A stretch of 64,000 nt of DNA, taken from the NCBI GenBank assembly GCA_006218045.1, contig VBWB01000005.1, forward strand, positions 1-64,000, read 5' to 3'. The notes under the pieces are model-generated. The model saw nothing but the letters and a program-made list of their open reading frames with translations, searched no databases and was not told where the DNA came from. The stretch comes from Stygiobacter sp. Its GTDB lineage: Bacteria; Pseudomonadota; Alphaproteobacteria; Rhodospirillales; Magnetospirillaceae. A program made the translations under genes and the position numbers. Numbering within the stretch: position 1 is the first letter of the stretch; each line of letters begins with the position of its first letter. Shown one piece after another: positions 44,603-53,834 of this stretch.

Positions 44603-46312
44603 CTATTCCTCGACCGCGTCGTCGTCCTTGGCCGATACGGCCTTGCTGATTTGCGGCACCGCCCGGGTCATGAAATCGGGCATGTGATCGCCAAAGCCGA
44701 TGACGTTGTCGGGGTGCAGCATCTCGCCGATTCCCAATTCGTCGATGCGGCCCCGGCGGCGTCCGCCACGATCATCACGGCGGCCCCGGTCGTTGTTGCG
44801 GTCGCGCTCGCCACGGTCGCGACCGCTGCGATATTCACCGCGCTCCCGCTGCTCGGGACGTTCGGTCCGTTCCCGCTCGGGGCGTTCGGTCCGCTCCCGC
44901 TCGGGGCGTTCGGTCCGCTCCCGCTCGGGACGGTCGGTCCGTTCCCTCTCGGGACGGTCACGCCGTTGTTCTTCACGCGGTTGCGGCACGGCGGCGGCTT
45001 CCTCGGTCTCGGCGACGATCTCGGTGCTGACCACCGTTTCGCCGCGGTCATTATTGCCGCCACGGCGGCTGCGACCGCGAGTGCTGCCGTCCTTGTCCGC
45101 GGTCGGGCGCCTTTCGACACCCCGACCCGGGCCACGACCCCGGCGCGCGCTCATGTCCAAATCCAACGGCGGCACGCCTTCCACTTCCATGCGCGGCAGC
45201 CCTTGGCCGATCAGGCTTTCGATGGCGGCGACGAAGCGGCCATCCTCGGGCGAGGCGATGGTGAAGGCCTTGCCGGTCTCGCCGGCACGGCCGGTGCGAC
45301 CGATACGGTGGACGTAATCCTCGGCGTGGATGGGCACGTCGAAATTGAAGACGTGGCTGACCGCCTTGATATCGATGCCACGGGCGACGACGTCGGAACA
45401 CACCAGCAGACGGGCTTCCCCCGACTTGAACTTGGCCAGCGATTCCAGTCGCGCCGGCTGGCTCATGTCGCCATGCATCTGCACCACGTCGAAGCCGTGC
45501 TTCTGCAGCGACTTGAACAAGATGTCCACGTCGCGCTTGCGGTTGCAGAAGATGAAGGCGTTCTTCAAATTCTCGATGCGGATGATATGGCGCAGGGTCT
45601 CGCGCTTGTCGATATGATCGACCACCGCCAGGAACTGTTCCACCGTGACCGCCGTCGACGACTGGGCGCTGACGGAGATCTCCTTGGGGTTCATCAGGAA
45701 TTCGTCGGCCAGTTTGCGGATTTCCGGGCCCAAGGTGGCCGAGAAGAACAAGGTCTGACGCATTTTCGGCAGCATCGAGACGATGCGCTGGACATCGGGG
45801 ATGAACCCCATGTCCAACATGCGATCGGCTTCGTCGATGACCAGAACCTTGACGTCGTTCAACAAGATGCGACCGCGGTCGAACATGTCGAGCAAACGCC
45901 CGGGCGTGGCGATCAGGACATCGACGCCGCGATCCAGGATGGCGATTTGGTCGCTCATGGATTCGCCGCCGATGATCAGCGCCTTGTTAAGCTTGTGGTA
46001 TTTGCCGTATTTGTCGAAATTCTCGGCGACCTGGGCCGCCAATTCGCGGGTGGGCGCCAGGATCAAGGATCGCGGCATGCGCGCCTTGGCCCGGCCCGCG
46101 GCGAGGATCTCGATCATCGGCAAGGTGAAGCTGGCAGTCTTGCCGGTGCCGGTCTGGGCACAGCCCAAGACGTCACGGCCCATCAAGACGACGGGGATGG
46201 CCTGTTGCTGAATGGGAGTCGGGGTGGTGTACCCGGATTCCTCGACCGCTTGCAGGAGTTCGGGGCTAAGGCCCAGGTCAGCGAAGCTCATTGGGTGCGG
46301 ATAGCCGTCCAT
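44603..46312 (-). CDS. rhlE: DEAD-box RNA helicase, RhlE type
   Basis: This 569-residue helicase has the Q motif TTPTPIQQQAIPVVL, motif I AQTGTGKTASF, motif II VLVIDEADRMLDMGF, motif III FFSATLGPEIRKL and motif VI HRIGRTGRAGETG. It unwinds RNA in ribosome assembly, mRNA decay or cold response. The C-terminal 190 residues are charged and disordered, with repeats of RPERERTE and an RG-rich end. The start may instead be ATG 46291 (SFADLGLSPELL). Neither start has a clear ribosome-binding site. Confidence 0.92.
   Translation of the reverse strand: MDGYPHPMSFADLGLSPELLQAVEESGYTTPTPIQQQAIPVVLMGRDVLGCAQTGTGKTASFTLPMIEILAAGRAKARMPRSLILAPTRELAAQVAENFDKYGKYHKLNKALIIGGESMSDQIAILDRGVDVLIATPGRLLDMFDRGRILLNDVKVLVIDEADRMLDMGFIPDVQRIVSMLPKMRQTLFFSATLGPEIRKLADEFLMNPKEISVSAQSSTAVTVEQFLAVVDHIDKRETLRHIIRIENLKNAFIFCNRKRDVDILFKSLQKHGFDVVQMHGDMSQPARLESLAKFKSGEARLLVCSDVVARGIDIKAVSHVFNFDVPIHAEDYVHRIGRTGRAGETGKAFTIASPEDGRFVAAIESLIGQGLPRMEVEGVPPLDLDMSARRGRGPGRGVERRPTADKDGSTRGRSRRGGNNDRGETVVSTEIVAETEEAAAVPQPREEQRRDRPERERTDRPERERTERPERERTERPERERTERPEQRERGEYRSGRDRGERDRNNDRGRRDDRGGRRRGRIDELGIGEMLHPDNVIGFGDHMPDFMTRAVPQISKAVSAKDDDAVEE
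44845..44961. repeat. Tandem 24-base repeat inside rhlE
   Basis: About four to five imperfect 24-base units (core CGGTCCGTTCCCGCTCGGGG on the plus strand) encode the octapeptide RPERERTE in the disordered tail of the helicase. Copy number could vary by slippage without shifting the frame. Confidence 0.75.
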
Positions 46313-46462
46313 GCGGCGATTTTGAGAGAGTGTTTCATATGTGGCGCGATAATAGAAGCTCGCGCGGCTATGTCAATGAAAGACCGTGCTTTCTTGCTTT
46401 GACTGGCGAGTATGTGGCCTTTGGGCTACGCTTCCCTGGTCATACCGCGAAGGAAAACGACC

Positions 46463-47005
46463 ATGTTGATGGATGCCGCCCGTTCGTCCCTGCTGATCGT
46501 CGACGTCCAGGAGAACCTGGGGCCGGTGATGGCCGAGCCGCGTCAGGTCTACCGCAATTGCGTCAGGCTGCTGAGCGGCGCCGCCCGTCTGGCGGTGCCG
46601 GTGACCATCTCCGAGCAATATCCCAAGGGCATCGGCCCGACCATGGGCGAGGTTCTGGCCGAGGCCCCGGAAGGCGCGGTTTTCGAGAAACTGCATTTTT
46701 CCTGCGCCGCCGAGCCGGCCATCCTCAGCCGTCTCCAGGCGTTCCAGCGGCCTCAGGTGGTGGTGGCCGGCATCGAAGCCCATGTCTGCGTGCTGCAATC
46801 GGCCATCGGCCTTAAAATGGCCGGGTTCGACGTCTTCGTCGTCGCCGATGCCTGCTCGTCCCGCGTCGCCGCCAATCATCAATTGGCGCTCGAGCGCATG
46901 GCAGCCGCCGGGGTGACGGTGGTGTCCACCGAGATGGTGCTGTTCGAGTGGCTGCACGTGGCCGGCACGCCGGCATTCAAGGACGTGATCAAGCTGATCA
47001 AGTAA
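46463..47005 (+). CDS. Isochorismatase-family cysteine hydrolase
   Basis: This 180-residue hydrolase has the expected Asp (SLLIVDVQENL), Lys (FEKLHFSC) and Cys (GIEAHVCVLQSAIGL) triad of the isochorismatase/nicotinamidase fold. It resembles the YcaC-type hydrolases, and the substrate is unknown. GAAGGAAAACG precedes the ATG at 46463. It is divergent from rhlE and followed after ten bases by an alpha/beta hydrolase, probably in the same operon. Confidence 0.88.
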   Translation: MLMDAARSSLLIVDVQENLGPVMAEPRQVYRNCVRLLSGAARLAVPVTISEQYPKGIGPTMGEVLAEAPEGAVFEKLHFSCAAEPAILSRLQAFQRPQVVVAGIEAHVCVLQSAIGLKMAGFDVFVVADACSSRVAANHQLALERMAAAGVTVVSTEMVLFEWLHVAGTPAFKDVIKLIK

Positions 47006-47015
47006 GGATTTCACC

Positions 47016-47705
47016 ATGACCGATCTGATCCTGCTGCCCGGACTGCTCAACGACGAAAGATTGTGGGCGGCGCAATGCGCCGATCTGGCCGATCTGGCCC
47101 GCGTCCGGGTGATCCCCACTTATTCCCACGACAGCATCGCCGATCTGGCCCGGGCGGTGCTGGATCAGGCGCCGCCGCGCTTTGCCCTGGCCGGGCTGTC
47201 CATGGGCGGCTACGTCTCCATGGAAATCCTGCGCCGGGCGCCGGAACGGGTCGAGCGGGTGGCTTTGGTCAGCACCACCGCCCGGCCCGACCTGCCGGAA
47301 CAGACCGAACGGCGCCGGGTGTTGATGGAGATGGCCGGGGCGGGCGGCTTTCCCCGCATCCTGCCCACAGTACTGGCCAGCATGGTGCCGCCCGGTCATG
47401 CCCAGGGGCGGGTGGCCGATCTGTTCCATGCCATGGCCGAAGCCGTCGGTGTCGAGGGATTCCTGCGGCAACAAAACGCCATCATCGGTCGCATGGATTC
47501 GCGCCCAGGTCTTGCCCATATAGGCTGCCCCGCCCTGGTGGTGGTCGGACGAGACGACACCCTGACCCCACCCGATCGGGCCGAGGAGATGGCCGATCTG
47601 ATCCCCGGCGCCAAGTTGGTGCGCATCGCCGATTGCGGCCATCTGTCGGCCATCGAGCAGCCCCAGGCGGTCACCGCCGCCCTTAGTCTTTGGTTGCAAG
47701 GATAA
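47016..47705 (+). CDS. Alpha/beta hydrolase
   Basis: This 229-residue hydrolase has the nucleophile elbow LAGLSMGGYVSMEIL (Ser near residue 66), the Asp in VVGRDDTLTPPD and the His in IADCGHLSAIEQP. The opening LILLPGLLNDERLWAAQ forms the oxyanion region. AAGGATTTCACC precedes the ATG. It follows the isochorismatase-like gene by ten bases, and a strong terminator ends the pair. The substrate is not evident. Confidence 0.85.
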   Translation: MTDLILLPGLLNDERLWAAQCADLADLARVRVIPTYSHDSIADLARAVLDQAPPRFALAGLSMGGYVSMEILRRAPERVERVALVSTTARPDLPEQTERRRVLMEMAGAGGFPRILPTVLASMVPPGHAQGRVADLFHAMAEAVGVEGFLRQQNAIIGRMDSRPGLAHIGCPALVVVGRDDTLTPPDRAEEMADLIPGAKLVRIADCGHLSAIEQPQAVTAALSLWLQG

Positions 47706-47730
47706 GGTGGCGGAACGCTGACAAATTCAG

Positions 47731-47763
47731 AAAATCCCCTATTTCTCCGGGGATTTTTATTTG
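47731..47763 (+). terminator. Rho-independent terminator after the hydrolase pair
   Basis: AAAATCCCC and GGGGATTTT form a stem around a short loop and are followed by TATTTGTT. It lies 25 bases after the stop of the alpha/beta hydrolase gene. Confidence 0.9.
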
Positions 47764-47819
47764 TTGGTTGTTAACCCCCTGTCTTTTATCCTGGGCAGGG
47801 ATTGAGAAAAGGGTCGAAC

Positions 47820-48590
47820 ATGGGTTCGCGCGGGCCGCGCTTGTTGCGGCGGACAACCAATCACGTGCTCGATGCTCTGTTGCAGGCGGCCCAAGGGGCG
47901 TGGCAAGGCCATCCCAAGGAGCTGACGGCCTTGCGTGACATCATCGTGGCGCTGGAGGCCTCGGCCCAGTTCGACGATTTCTATCGGCGCTCCTATCGCG
48001 AATTGCTGGACGTGGTCGAGCAGGAAAAGATGGAGCAGCGCCGGACCAACGCCTTTGGCCGGCTGATGGTGCATCACTTGGGGGAATTGTTCGAGGACGG
48101 CACCTTGGACCGTGCCTTCCTGCCCAACATCTTTTCCTTTTTCCATCTGGTGCTGGGCGACGATGCCGGCTTCTATGGCGAACAGTGCCTGCGTCTGGTG
48201 GCCGACCTGAAGGCGGAACTGGGCGAGGATTTCACCTGGGATGCCTATTACGACGCCCCGTCGGCCAAGTTGATCTTGTGGCACACGCTGACCCGCATCG
48301 CCGGATCGTTCAAGCGCTGGGATTTGCGCAAGGACTGGTTCATGAAGCTGATGCAGTACACGCCGACCACGGTCAGCCTGGGCTCCAACGCTTTCGTCAC
48401 CCGCGAAGTGGATCACGACGAACCGCATGTGTTCGGCAATCACCAGTTCTGCGCCTTTTTCCAGGCACTGTTCTCGCCGCTGACGGAAATGAAGATGGCC
48501 GATGAGGCCGCCTTCAAGAAGGAATTCGGCACCGACCCGCATCACCTGATCGGGCCGTTCCTGGTTCATCTCGCCACCTGCGAGATCTGA
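47820..48590 (+). CDS. Hypothetical protein, 256 residues
   Basis: I do not recognise this protein. It is soluble and mostly helical, with the notable segments GRLMVHHLGELFEDGTLDRA, GLRLVADL-like helices around residue 125 and VDHDEPHVFGNHQFCAFFQA near residue 205. The His/Asp-rich patch could bind a metal. AAAGGG precedes the ATG. It stands alone, with a terminator before it and hairpins after it, so it is an independent transcription unit. Codon use is host-like. Confidence 0.65.
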   Translation: MGSRGPRLLRRTTNHVLDALLQAAQGAWQGHPKELTALRDIIVALEASAQFDDFYRRSYRELLDVVEQEKMEQRRTNAFGRLMVHHLGELFEDGTLDRAFLPNIFSFFHLVLGDDAGFYGEQCLRLVADLKAELGEDFTWDAYYDAPSAKLILWHTLTRIAGSFKRWDLRKDWFMKLMQYTPTTVSLGSNAFVTREVDHDEPHVFGNHQFCAFFQALFSPLTEMKMADEAAFKKEFGTDPHHLIGPFLVHLATCEI

Positions 48591-48699
48591 GCCCATGTCC
48601 CGCTGATCGTGACCGATCACCGGCGCCCTCAATCGGCGGGCGCATCCCTCCGGCATGCTTGCCTCCCGCGGCATAAGCCGCGCGGCGCTTTGCGCCTAA

Positions 48700-48734
48700 C
48701 CAAATCCCGATGAGTCGAACTCACCGGGATTTGG
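48700..48734. terminator. Hairpin CCAAATCCCG/CGGGATTTGG
   Basis: Ten-base perfect arms flank a 15-base loop, about 110 bases after the hypothetical gene and 80 bases before the purH stop. Neither side has a long T-run, so its role as a terminator is uncertain. Confidence 0.45.
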
Positions 48735-48741
48735 TATGAGC

Positions 48742-48786
48742 CATAAACGAAAACGCTCTCCGCCCAGCTGGGGCGGAGAGCGTTTG
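48742..48786 (-). terminator. Rho-independent terminator after purH
   Basis: A 14-base stem (AAACGCTCTCCGCC and GGCGGAGAGCGTTT) around a short loop is followed on the minus strand by TTCGTTTATGG. It lies 27 bases after the purH stop. Confidence 0.85.
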
Positions 48787-48812
48787 ACAAGATTAAGACC
48801 GATGGCCGAACC

Positions 48813-50393
48813 TTAATGGCGGAAGTGGCGCATGCCGGTGAACACCATGGCCAAGCCCTTCTCATTGGCGGCATCGATCACTTCCTGATCGCGCATGGAG
48901 CCGCCCGGCTGGATGATGGCGGTGGCCCCCGCCGCCGCCGCCGCCAGCAGACCGTCGGCGAAGGGGAAGAAGGCGTCGGACGCCACCACCGAACCGACCG
49001 TGCCGGCCTGGGCCAGACCGGCGGCATCGGCGGCTTCCTTCGACTTCCAGGCGGCGATGCGGCTGGAATCGACGCGGCTCATTTGCCCGGCACCGATGCC
49101 CACCGTGCAGCCATCCTTCACGTAGATGATGGCGTTGGACTTGACGTGCTTGCAGACGCGGAAGGCGAACAGCATATCCTGCAGTTCCCGGTCGGTCGGT
49201 GCCCGCTTGGTCACCACCTTCAGCCCGTCCAGGCGGACGCGGCCATTGTCCTTGGATTGCAGCAGATAACCGCCCGAAACGTTGCGCAGCGTCATCGCCG
49301 CCGCGGCCGGGTCGGGCATGCCGCCGGTAACAAGCAGGCGCAGGTTCTTCTTGGCGGCGAAGGCGGCGACAGCGGCTTCGTCGGCTTCGGGGGCGATCAC
49401 CACCTCGGTGAACAGCTTGCAGATTTCCTCGGCGGTGGCGCCGTCGAGCTTGCGGTTGATGGCGATGATGCCGCCGAAGGCCGACACCGGATCACAGGCC
49501 AAGGCCGCCTTGTAGGCGCTGACGATATCGGCGCCGCTGGCGACGCCGCAGGGATTGGCGTGCTTGATGATGGCGACGGTGGGGTCGTCGAATTCAGCCG
49601 CCAGCTCGAAAGCGGCGTCGGTGTCGTTCAAATTGTTGTAGGATAGTTCCTTGCCCTGCACCTGGCGCGCGGTGGCGATGCCCGGACGCTGAACGCCGTT
49701 GACGTAGAACGCCGCCTGCTGGTGCGGGTTTTCGCCGTAGCGCAAAGTCTGCTTCAATTCGCCGGCGACCACCACGCGACGGGGGAAGGTGTCGCCCAAT
49801 TCCTTGGCGAACCACTGGGAAATGGCCGCGTCATAGGCACCGGTGCGGGCATAGGCGGTGGCCGCCAGATGCTTGCGCAGGGAAAGCGTGGTGGCGCCGC
49901 TATGGGCGCTCATTTCTTCCATCACCCGACCGTAATCCTCGACGTCCACCACCACGGTGACGGCATCGTGGTTCTTGGAGGCGGCGCGGATCATGGCCGG
50001 ACCGCCGATATCGATGTTTTCCACGCATTCGTCATAGCCCGCGCCCTTGGCGACGGTGGCTTCGAACGGATAGAGATTGACCACCAGCAGGTCGATGGGG
50101 GTGATGCCGTGCTCGACCATGGCCGCCTCGTGCTCGGCATTGCCGCGAATGCCCAACAGGCCGCCATGCACCTTGGGATGCAGGGTCTTGACCCGGCCAT
50201 CCAGCATTTCCGGGAAGCCGGTATGGTCGGCCACCTCCACCACCGTCAGGCCGGCGTCGCGGATGGCTTTGCAGGTGCCGCCGGTGGACAGCAATTCCAC
50301 ATTGCGCTCGGCCAGGAAGCGGGCGAACTCGATCAGCCCGGTCTTGTCGGAAACCGAAAGCAGGGCGCGGCGGATGAGGCGAAGGTCGGACAT
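48813..50393 (-). CDS. purH: Bifunctional AICAR transformylase / IMP cyclohydrolase PurH
   Basis: This 526-residue enzyme catalyses the last two steps of IMP synthesis. The N-terminal cyclohydrolase domain ([40 protein letters not shown]) is followed by the transformylase domain ([44 protein letters not shown]). Length is normal. The ATG at 50393 follows CGGAGC. An upstream start at 50414 lacks support. It is divergent from asnB. Confidence 0.96.
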   Translation of the reverse strand: MSDLRLIRRALLSVSDKTGLIEFARFLAERNVELLSTGGTCKAIRDAGLTVVEVADHTGFPEMLDGRVKTLHPKVHGGLLGIRGNAEHEAAMVEHGITPIDLLVVNLYPFEATVAKGAGYDECVENIDIGGPAMIRAASKNHDAVTVVVDVEDYGRVMEEMSAHSGATTLSLRKHLAATAYARTGAYDAAISQWFAKELGDTFPRRVVVAGELKQTLRYGENPHQQAAFYVNGVQRPGIATARQVQGKELSYNNLNDTDAAFELAAEFDDPTVAIIKHANPCGVASGADIVSAYKAALACDPVSAFGGIIAINRKLDGATAEEICKLFTEVVIAPEADEAAVAAFAAKKNLRLLVTGGMPDPAAAAMTLRNVSGGYLLQSKDNGRVRLDGLKVVTKRAPTDRELQDMLFAFRVCKHVKSNAIIYVKDGCTVGIGAGQMSRVDSSRIAAWKSKEAADAAGLAQAGTVGSVVASDAFFPFADGLLAAAAAGATAIIQPGGSMRDQEVIDAANEKGLAMVFTGMRHFRH

Positions 50394-50545
50394 TTGTAAA
50401 GCTCCGATGGTCATTCAGCGGAAAGAATTTCAGCGGGGTATAACGCCGCCACCGCCCCGAGGGAAGGCCAAACTGCCTTTGGTGGCACCAGGGCTGAAAA
50501 TGGGGTATGTGTCGGCGCCACACCAATTGCCGGAACCTGATTCCC

Positions 50546-52294
50546 ATGTGCGGTCTTGCCGCCATCTTCGCCCATGATTCCGCCGCCGCGCCCGTCGATC
50601 CCGGCGAGTTGCGCCGAATACGCGATGCCATGGCCGCCCGTGGGCCCGATGGCGCCGGGCAATGGCTGGCGCCGTCGGCTCGGGTCGGGCTGGCGCATCG
50701 TCGATTGTCCATTCTGGATCTGTCCGATGCCGGCACGCAGCCCATGACCAGTGGGGATGGCCGTCTGGTCATCGTCTTCAACGGTGAAATCTATAATTTC
50801 CAGGCCCTGCGCGCTGAACTGGAGCAGGCGGGGGTGGTGTTCCGCTCGCACGGCGACACCGAGGTGGTGCTGGAGCTTTATGCCCGCCACGGTATCGAGG
50901 GCTTATCCCGCCTGCGCGGCATGTTCGCCATTGCCCTGTGGGATCACGCCCGCCACGGTTTGCTGTTGGCCCGCGACGGCTATAGCATCAAGCCGCTTTA
51001 TTACGCCGACCAGGGCGGCACCGTCCGTGCCGCCTCGCAGGTCAAGGCCTTGCTAGCCGGCGGGGCCATTGATAAAGCCGCCGATCCCGCCGGCCATGTG
51101 GGCTTTCTGCTGTGGGGTCACGTCCCCGAACCGCATACCCTGTACCGCCATATCCGTGCCGTTGCGCCCGGCGGCTGGATGTGGTGGGGGGAAGACGGCA
51201 ACCATTCCCAGGGACGGTTCTTCGACCTGACCCGGACCATCGCCGCCGCCCCGGCCGATGCCAGTGTCGATCTGGGCGTCGCCCTGGCCGATTCGGTCCG
51301 CCATCATCTGATCGCCGATGTGCCGGTGGGGGTGTTCCTGTCGGCGGGGCTGGACTCCACCACCATCGCTGCCCTGGCGGCCCAGGCCATGCCGGCGGAG
51401 CGACTGAAGACCATCACCCTGGCATTCGACGAATTGGCCGGTACCGCTGGCGATGAAGCGCCGCTGGCCGAGCAGGTCGCCGCCCATTACGGCGCAGACC
51501 ACACCACCTGCCGCATTCCTGCCGGTGATTTCGCCGCCGCGCGCGGGCAAATCCTGGCCGACATGGACCAGCCTTCCATCGATGGCGTCAATGTCTGGTT
51601 CGTTGCCCGCGCCGCCCGCCAGCGCGGGCTGAAGGTGGCCCTGTCCGGCCTGGGTGGTGACGAGATCTTCGCCGGCTATGATTCCTTCCGCCAATTACCG
51701 CATCTGGTCGGGCGGTTGAAGGCGTTCGGTCGGGCGCCGTGGCTGGGGCAAGGCTTCCGCGCGGTCAGTGCGCCTTGGTTGTCCCGCTTCACCTCGCCCA
51801 AATGGGCGGGGCTGCTGGAATATGGCACCAATCTGTCCGATTGCTATCTGTTGCGGCGTGGTCTGTTCATGCCGTGGGAACTGCCCCAAGTGATGGACCC
51901 CGAGATGGCACGGGCCGGCTGGCGCGATTTGCAGCCGCGCTTGGCCCTGGCTGAGACCATCGCCGGCATTCACGATCCGCGTCTGGCGGTCAGCGCCCTG
52001 GAAAGCGCCTTCTATATGCGCAATCAGTTGCTGCGCGACGCCGATTGGGCCGGCATGGCCCATTCGCTGGAAATCCGGGTGCCACTGGTGGATACCGTGT
52101 TGCTGTCGCAAGTGGTGGGTCTGGTCAAGGCCGGCAGGGTGCCGTCGAAACTGGACATGGCGGCTTGTGCCCGCCCGGCCCTGCCCGATGCGGTGCTGGC
52201 GCGGCGCAAGACCGGCTTTTTCATCCCCATCGCCCAATGGATGGGCCAGCCGCATTTGCGTGGTTGGGCCAGAACGGTGTTGGCCGGGTTTTAG
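50546..52294 (+). CDS. asnB: Glutamine-hydrolysing asparagine synthase (AsnB-like)
   Basis: This 582-residue enzyme has an N-terminal glutamine amidotransferase domain that begins with the catalytic Cys2 (MCGLAAIFAHD) and contains RGPDGAGQWL and FNGEIYNFQAL. The synthetase domain follows, with the ATP loop VFLSAGLDSTTIAALAAQ and LSGLGGDEIFAGYDSF. Relatives in polysaccharide clusters amidate sugar acids, and the neighbours here support that option over housekeeping asparagine synthesis. It converges with the SIS-domain gene, with a four-base overlap. Confidence 0.88.
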   Translation: MCGLAAIFAHDSAAAPVDPGELRRIRDAMAARGPDGAGQWLAPSARVGLAHRRLSILDLSDAGTQPMTSGDGRLVIVFNGEIYNFQALRAELEQAGVVFRSHGDTEVVLELYARHGIEGLSRLRGMFAIALWDHARHGLLLARDGYSIKPLYYADQGGTVRAASQVKALLAGGAIDKAADPAGHVGFLLWGHVPEPHTLYRHIRAVAPGGWMWWGEDGNHSQGRFFDLTRTIAAAPADASVDLGVALADSVRHHLIADVPVGVFLSAGLDSTTIAALAAQAMPAERLKTITLAFDELAGTAGDEAPLAEQVAAHYGADHTTCRIPAGDFAAARGQILADMDQPSIDGVNVWFVARAARQRGLKVALSGLGGDEIFAGYDSFRQLPHLVGRLKAFGRAPWLGQGFRAVSAPWLSRFTSPKWAGLLEYGTNLSDCYLLRRGLFMPWELPQVMDPEMARAGWRDLQPRLALAETIAGIHDPRLAVSALESAFYMRNQLLRDADWAGMAHSLEIRVPLVDTVLLSQVVGLVKAGRVPSKLDMAACARPALPDAVLARRKTGFFIPIAQWMGQPHLRGWARTVLAGF

Positions 52295-52911
52295 AACTTG
52301 CGGGCCGCCACCAGCGTCGGGTCCATGCGGGCTTGGCGCAGATACTGGGCCAGGACGTGCATCAGGCTTTGGTGGACATCCTCGATGACACCGTAATTGT
52401 CACCCTGAACATGCAAGTTGACGTCGGCCAAGGCGGCCGAACGCCCGCCGGCAAAGCCGGTGATGGCGATGCTGGCGATCCCGTTTTCCTTGGCATGCTG
52501 GATGGCGCGGACCACGTTCTCCGAATCACCCGAGGACGAAATGGTGATCAACAGATCCCCGGGGCGTCCAGCCAAAGCCAATTGATGGGCGAAGATTTCG
52601 GCATAAGCCACGTCGTTGGCGATGGCGGTCAGGATTTCCACATTGCAAGACAGGCTGTGGATGCGCGGGCGCAAGCCGGTATCGGCGGCAACGCCGCGCG
52701 AATGATCGCACACCAGATGGTTGGCGATGGCCGCCGAGCCGCCGTTGCCGCAGGAATAGACGACACCGTCGGCGGCCACGGTGCGGGCGAGCAGCGTACC
52801 CGCCCTGTCCAGGGCCGCGTCATCGACGGAAGCCGCCGCCGTCGCCAATTGTTGGCGATAATCGCGGTAGAAGCCGGCGATGGAATCATATTGATGAAAC
52901 GGGAACGTCAT
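52291..52911 (-). CDS. SIS-domain phosphosugar isomerase (GmhA-like)
   Basis: This 206-residue protein is a single SIS domain with SCGNGGSAAIANHLVCDHSR and ISSSGDSENVVRAIQHAKEN, close to sedoheptulose-7-phosphate isomerases and DiaA-like proteins. The usual role is D-glycero-D-manno-heptose synthesis for lipopolysaccharide, and the location in a polysaccharide region agrees. The ATG lacks a strong ribosome-binding site. It is convergent with asnB and divergent from the deacetylase gene. Confidence 0.85.
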   Translation of the reverse strand: MTFPFHQYDSIAGFYRDYRQQLATAAASVDDAALDRAGTLLARTVAADGVVYSCGNGGSAAIANHLVCDHSRGVAADTGLRPRIHSLSCNVEILTAIANDVAYAEIFAHQLALAGRPGDLLITISSSGDSENVVRAIQHAKENGIASIAITGFAGGRSAALADVNLHVQGDNYGVIEDVHQSLMHVLAQYLRQARMDPTLVAARKF

Positions 52912-53009
52912 CGGGCCAACCTATGCTGTCGAACGGCGAACCAATAACCGAAGCGAGCCAAGCTTACAACATCCGTGCGTCCCGTCGGCTGCTTGTGTTA
53001 TGCAAGGGC

Positions 53010-53834
53010 ATGTCCGATCTTCGTTCCCTGATCGCTCCGGTTTGGTTGGCCGCGTGGCGCGGCGTGCGTGCCGTGGTCCCGCCGGCGGGCTATCGCACGC
53101 TTTTGTTTCACGACGTGCCGCCGCCGCAGCGCCCTGCCTTCGCCGCGCTGGTACGGCGTCTGCATGCCGATGGCCGGCTGATCACTCCGGCCCAGGCCGC
53201 CGCCGCGCCCCGGCCCGGCGGCGTCCTTCTCAGCTTCGATGACGGCTTTCAGTCCAATCTGGGGGTGGCCGAGACCATTCTGGCGCCTTTGGGAATCCAG
53301 GCGCTGTTCTTCATCTGCCCCGGCCTGACCCAATTGTCGGGCGCGGCCCAGGCCGCGGCCATCGCCGCCAACGTTTTCGACGGCAAGCGGGCGGCGGGCG
53401 ATTTGCGCATCCTGGATTGGGACGGGGTCGAGCGGTTGAAGGCCTTGGGCCAGGAGATCGGCAGCCATACCCTGGACCACAAGCGCCTGACCACCTTAAG
53501 TCCCGATGCCCGGGCGGAACAGATCGAGGGCGCGGCCCAGGCGTTTCGCCAGCGTTTGGGGGCGGTGCCCGACTGGTTCGCTTATACTTTCGGCGATGCC
53601 TGGTCGGTGGACGCGCCGTCCCTGGCTGCCATCGCCGCTTTGCACCGGTTTTGCCGCAGCGGTGTCCGCGGGGCCAACCATGACGGTGTCAGCCCCCACG
53701 CCCTGCGCGCCGATCATGTGGAGTTGGGCGGTGGTGATGCCTGGCGTTGGCTGGCGGTGGAAGGTGGGCTTGATCCGCTGTACCGCAAGGCCCGTGCCCA
53801 TCTGGATGGTCTGGCCGCTGGCCTACAGGCTTAG
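53010..53834 (+). CDS. Polysaccharide deacetylase (NodB-type)
   Basis: This 274-residue protein has the metal-binding Asp in GGVLLSFDDGFQSNLG and the His pair in GQEIGSHTLDHKRL, which identify the NodB/carbohydrate esterase 4 fold. It should remove acetyl groups from a glycan. No clear signal peptide is seen. AAGGGC precedes the ATG at 53010. Longer in-frame extensions upstream look non-coding. Its stop overlaps the end of the convergent acyltransferase gene by 12 bases. Confidence 0.85.
   Translation: MSDLRSLIAPVWLAAWRGVRAVVPPAGYRTLLFHDVPPPQRPAFAALVRRLHADGRLITPAQAAAAPRPGGVLLSFDDGFQSNLGVAETILAPLGIQALFFICPGLTQLSGAAQAAAIAANVFDGKRAAGDLRILDWDGVERLKALGQEIGSHTLDHKRLTTLSPDARAEQIEGAAQAFRQRLGAVPDWFAYTFGDAWSVDAPSLAAIAALHRFCRSGVRGANHDGVSPHALRADHVELGGGDAWRWLAVEGGLDPLYRKARAHLDGLAAGLQA

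Noticed and set aside
44845-44961. Tandem repeats considered as a CRISPR array
   Set aside because: The units are adjacent, have no spacers and are in frame inside rhlE.
44651-46402. A 583-codon frame on the plus strand across rhlE
   Set aside because: It is antisense to a clear DEAD-box helicase and has no motifs. The repeat-rich tail alone explains the length.
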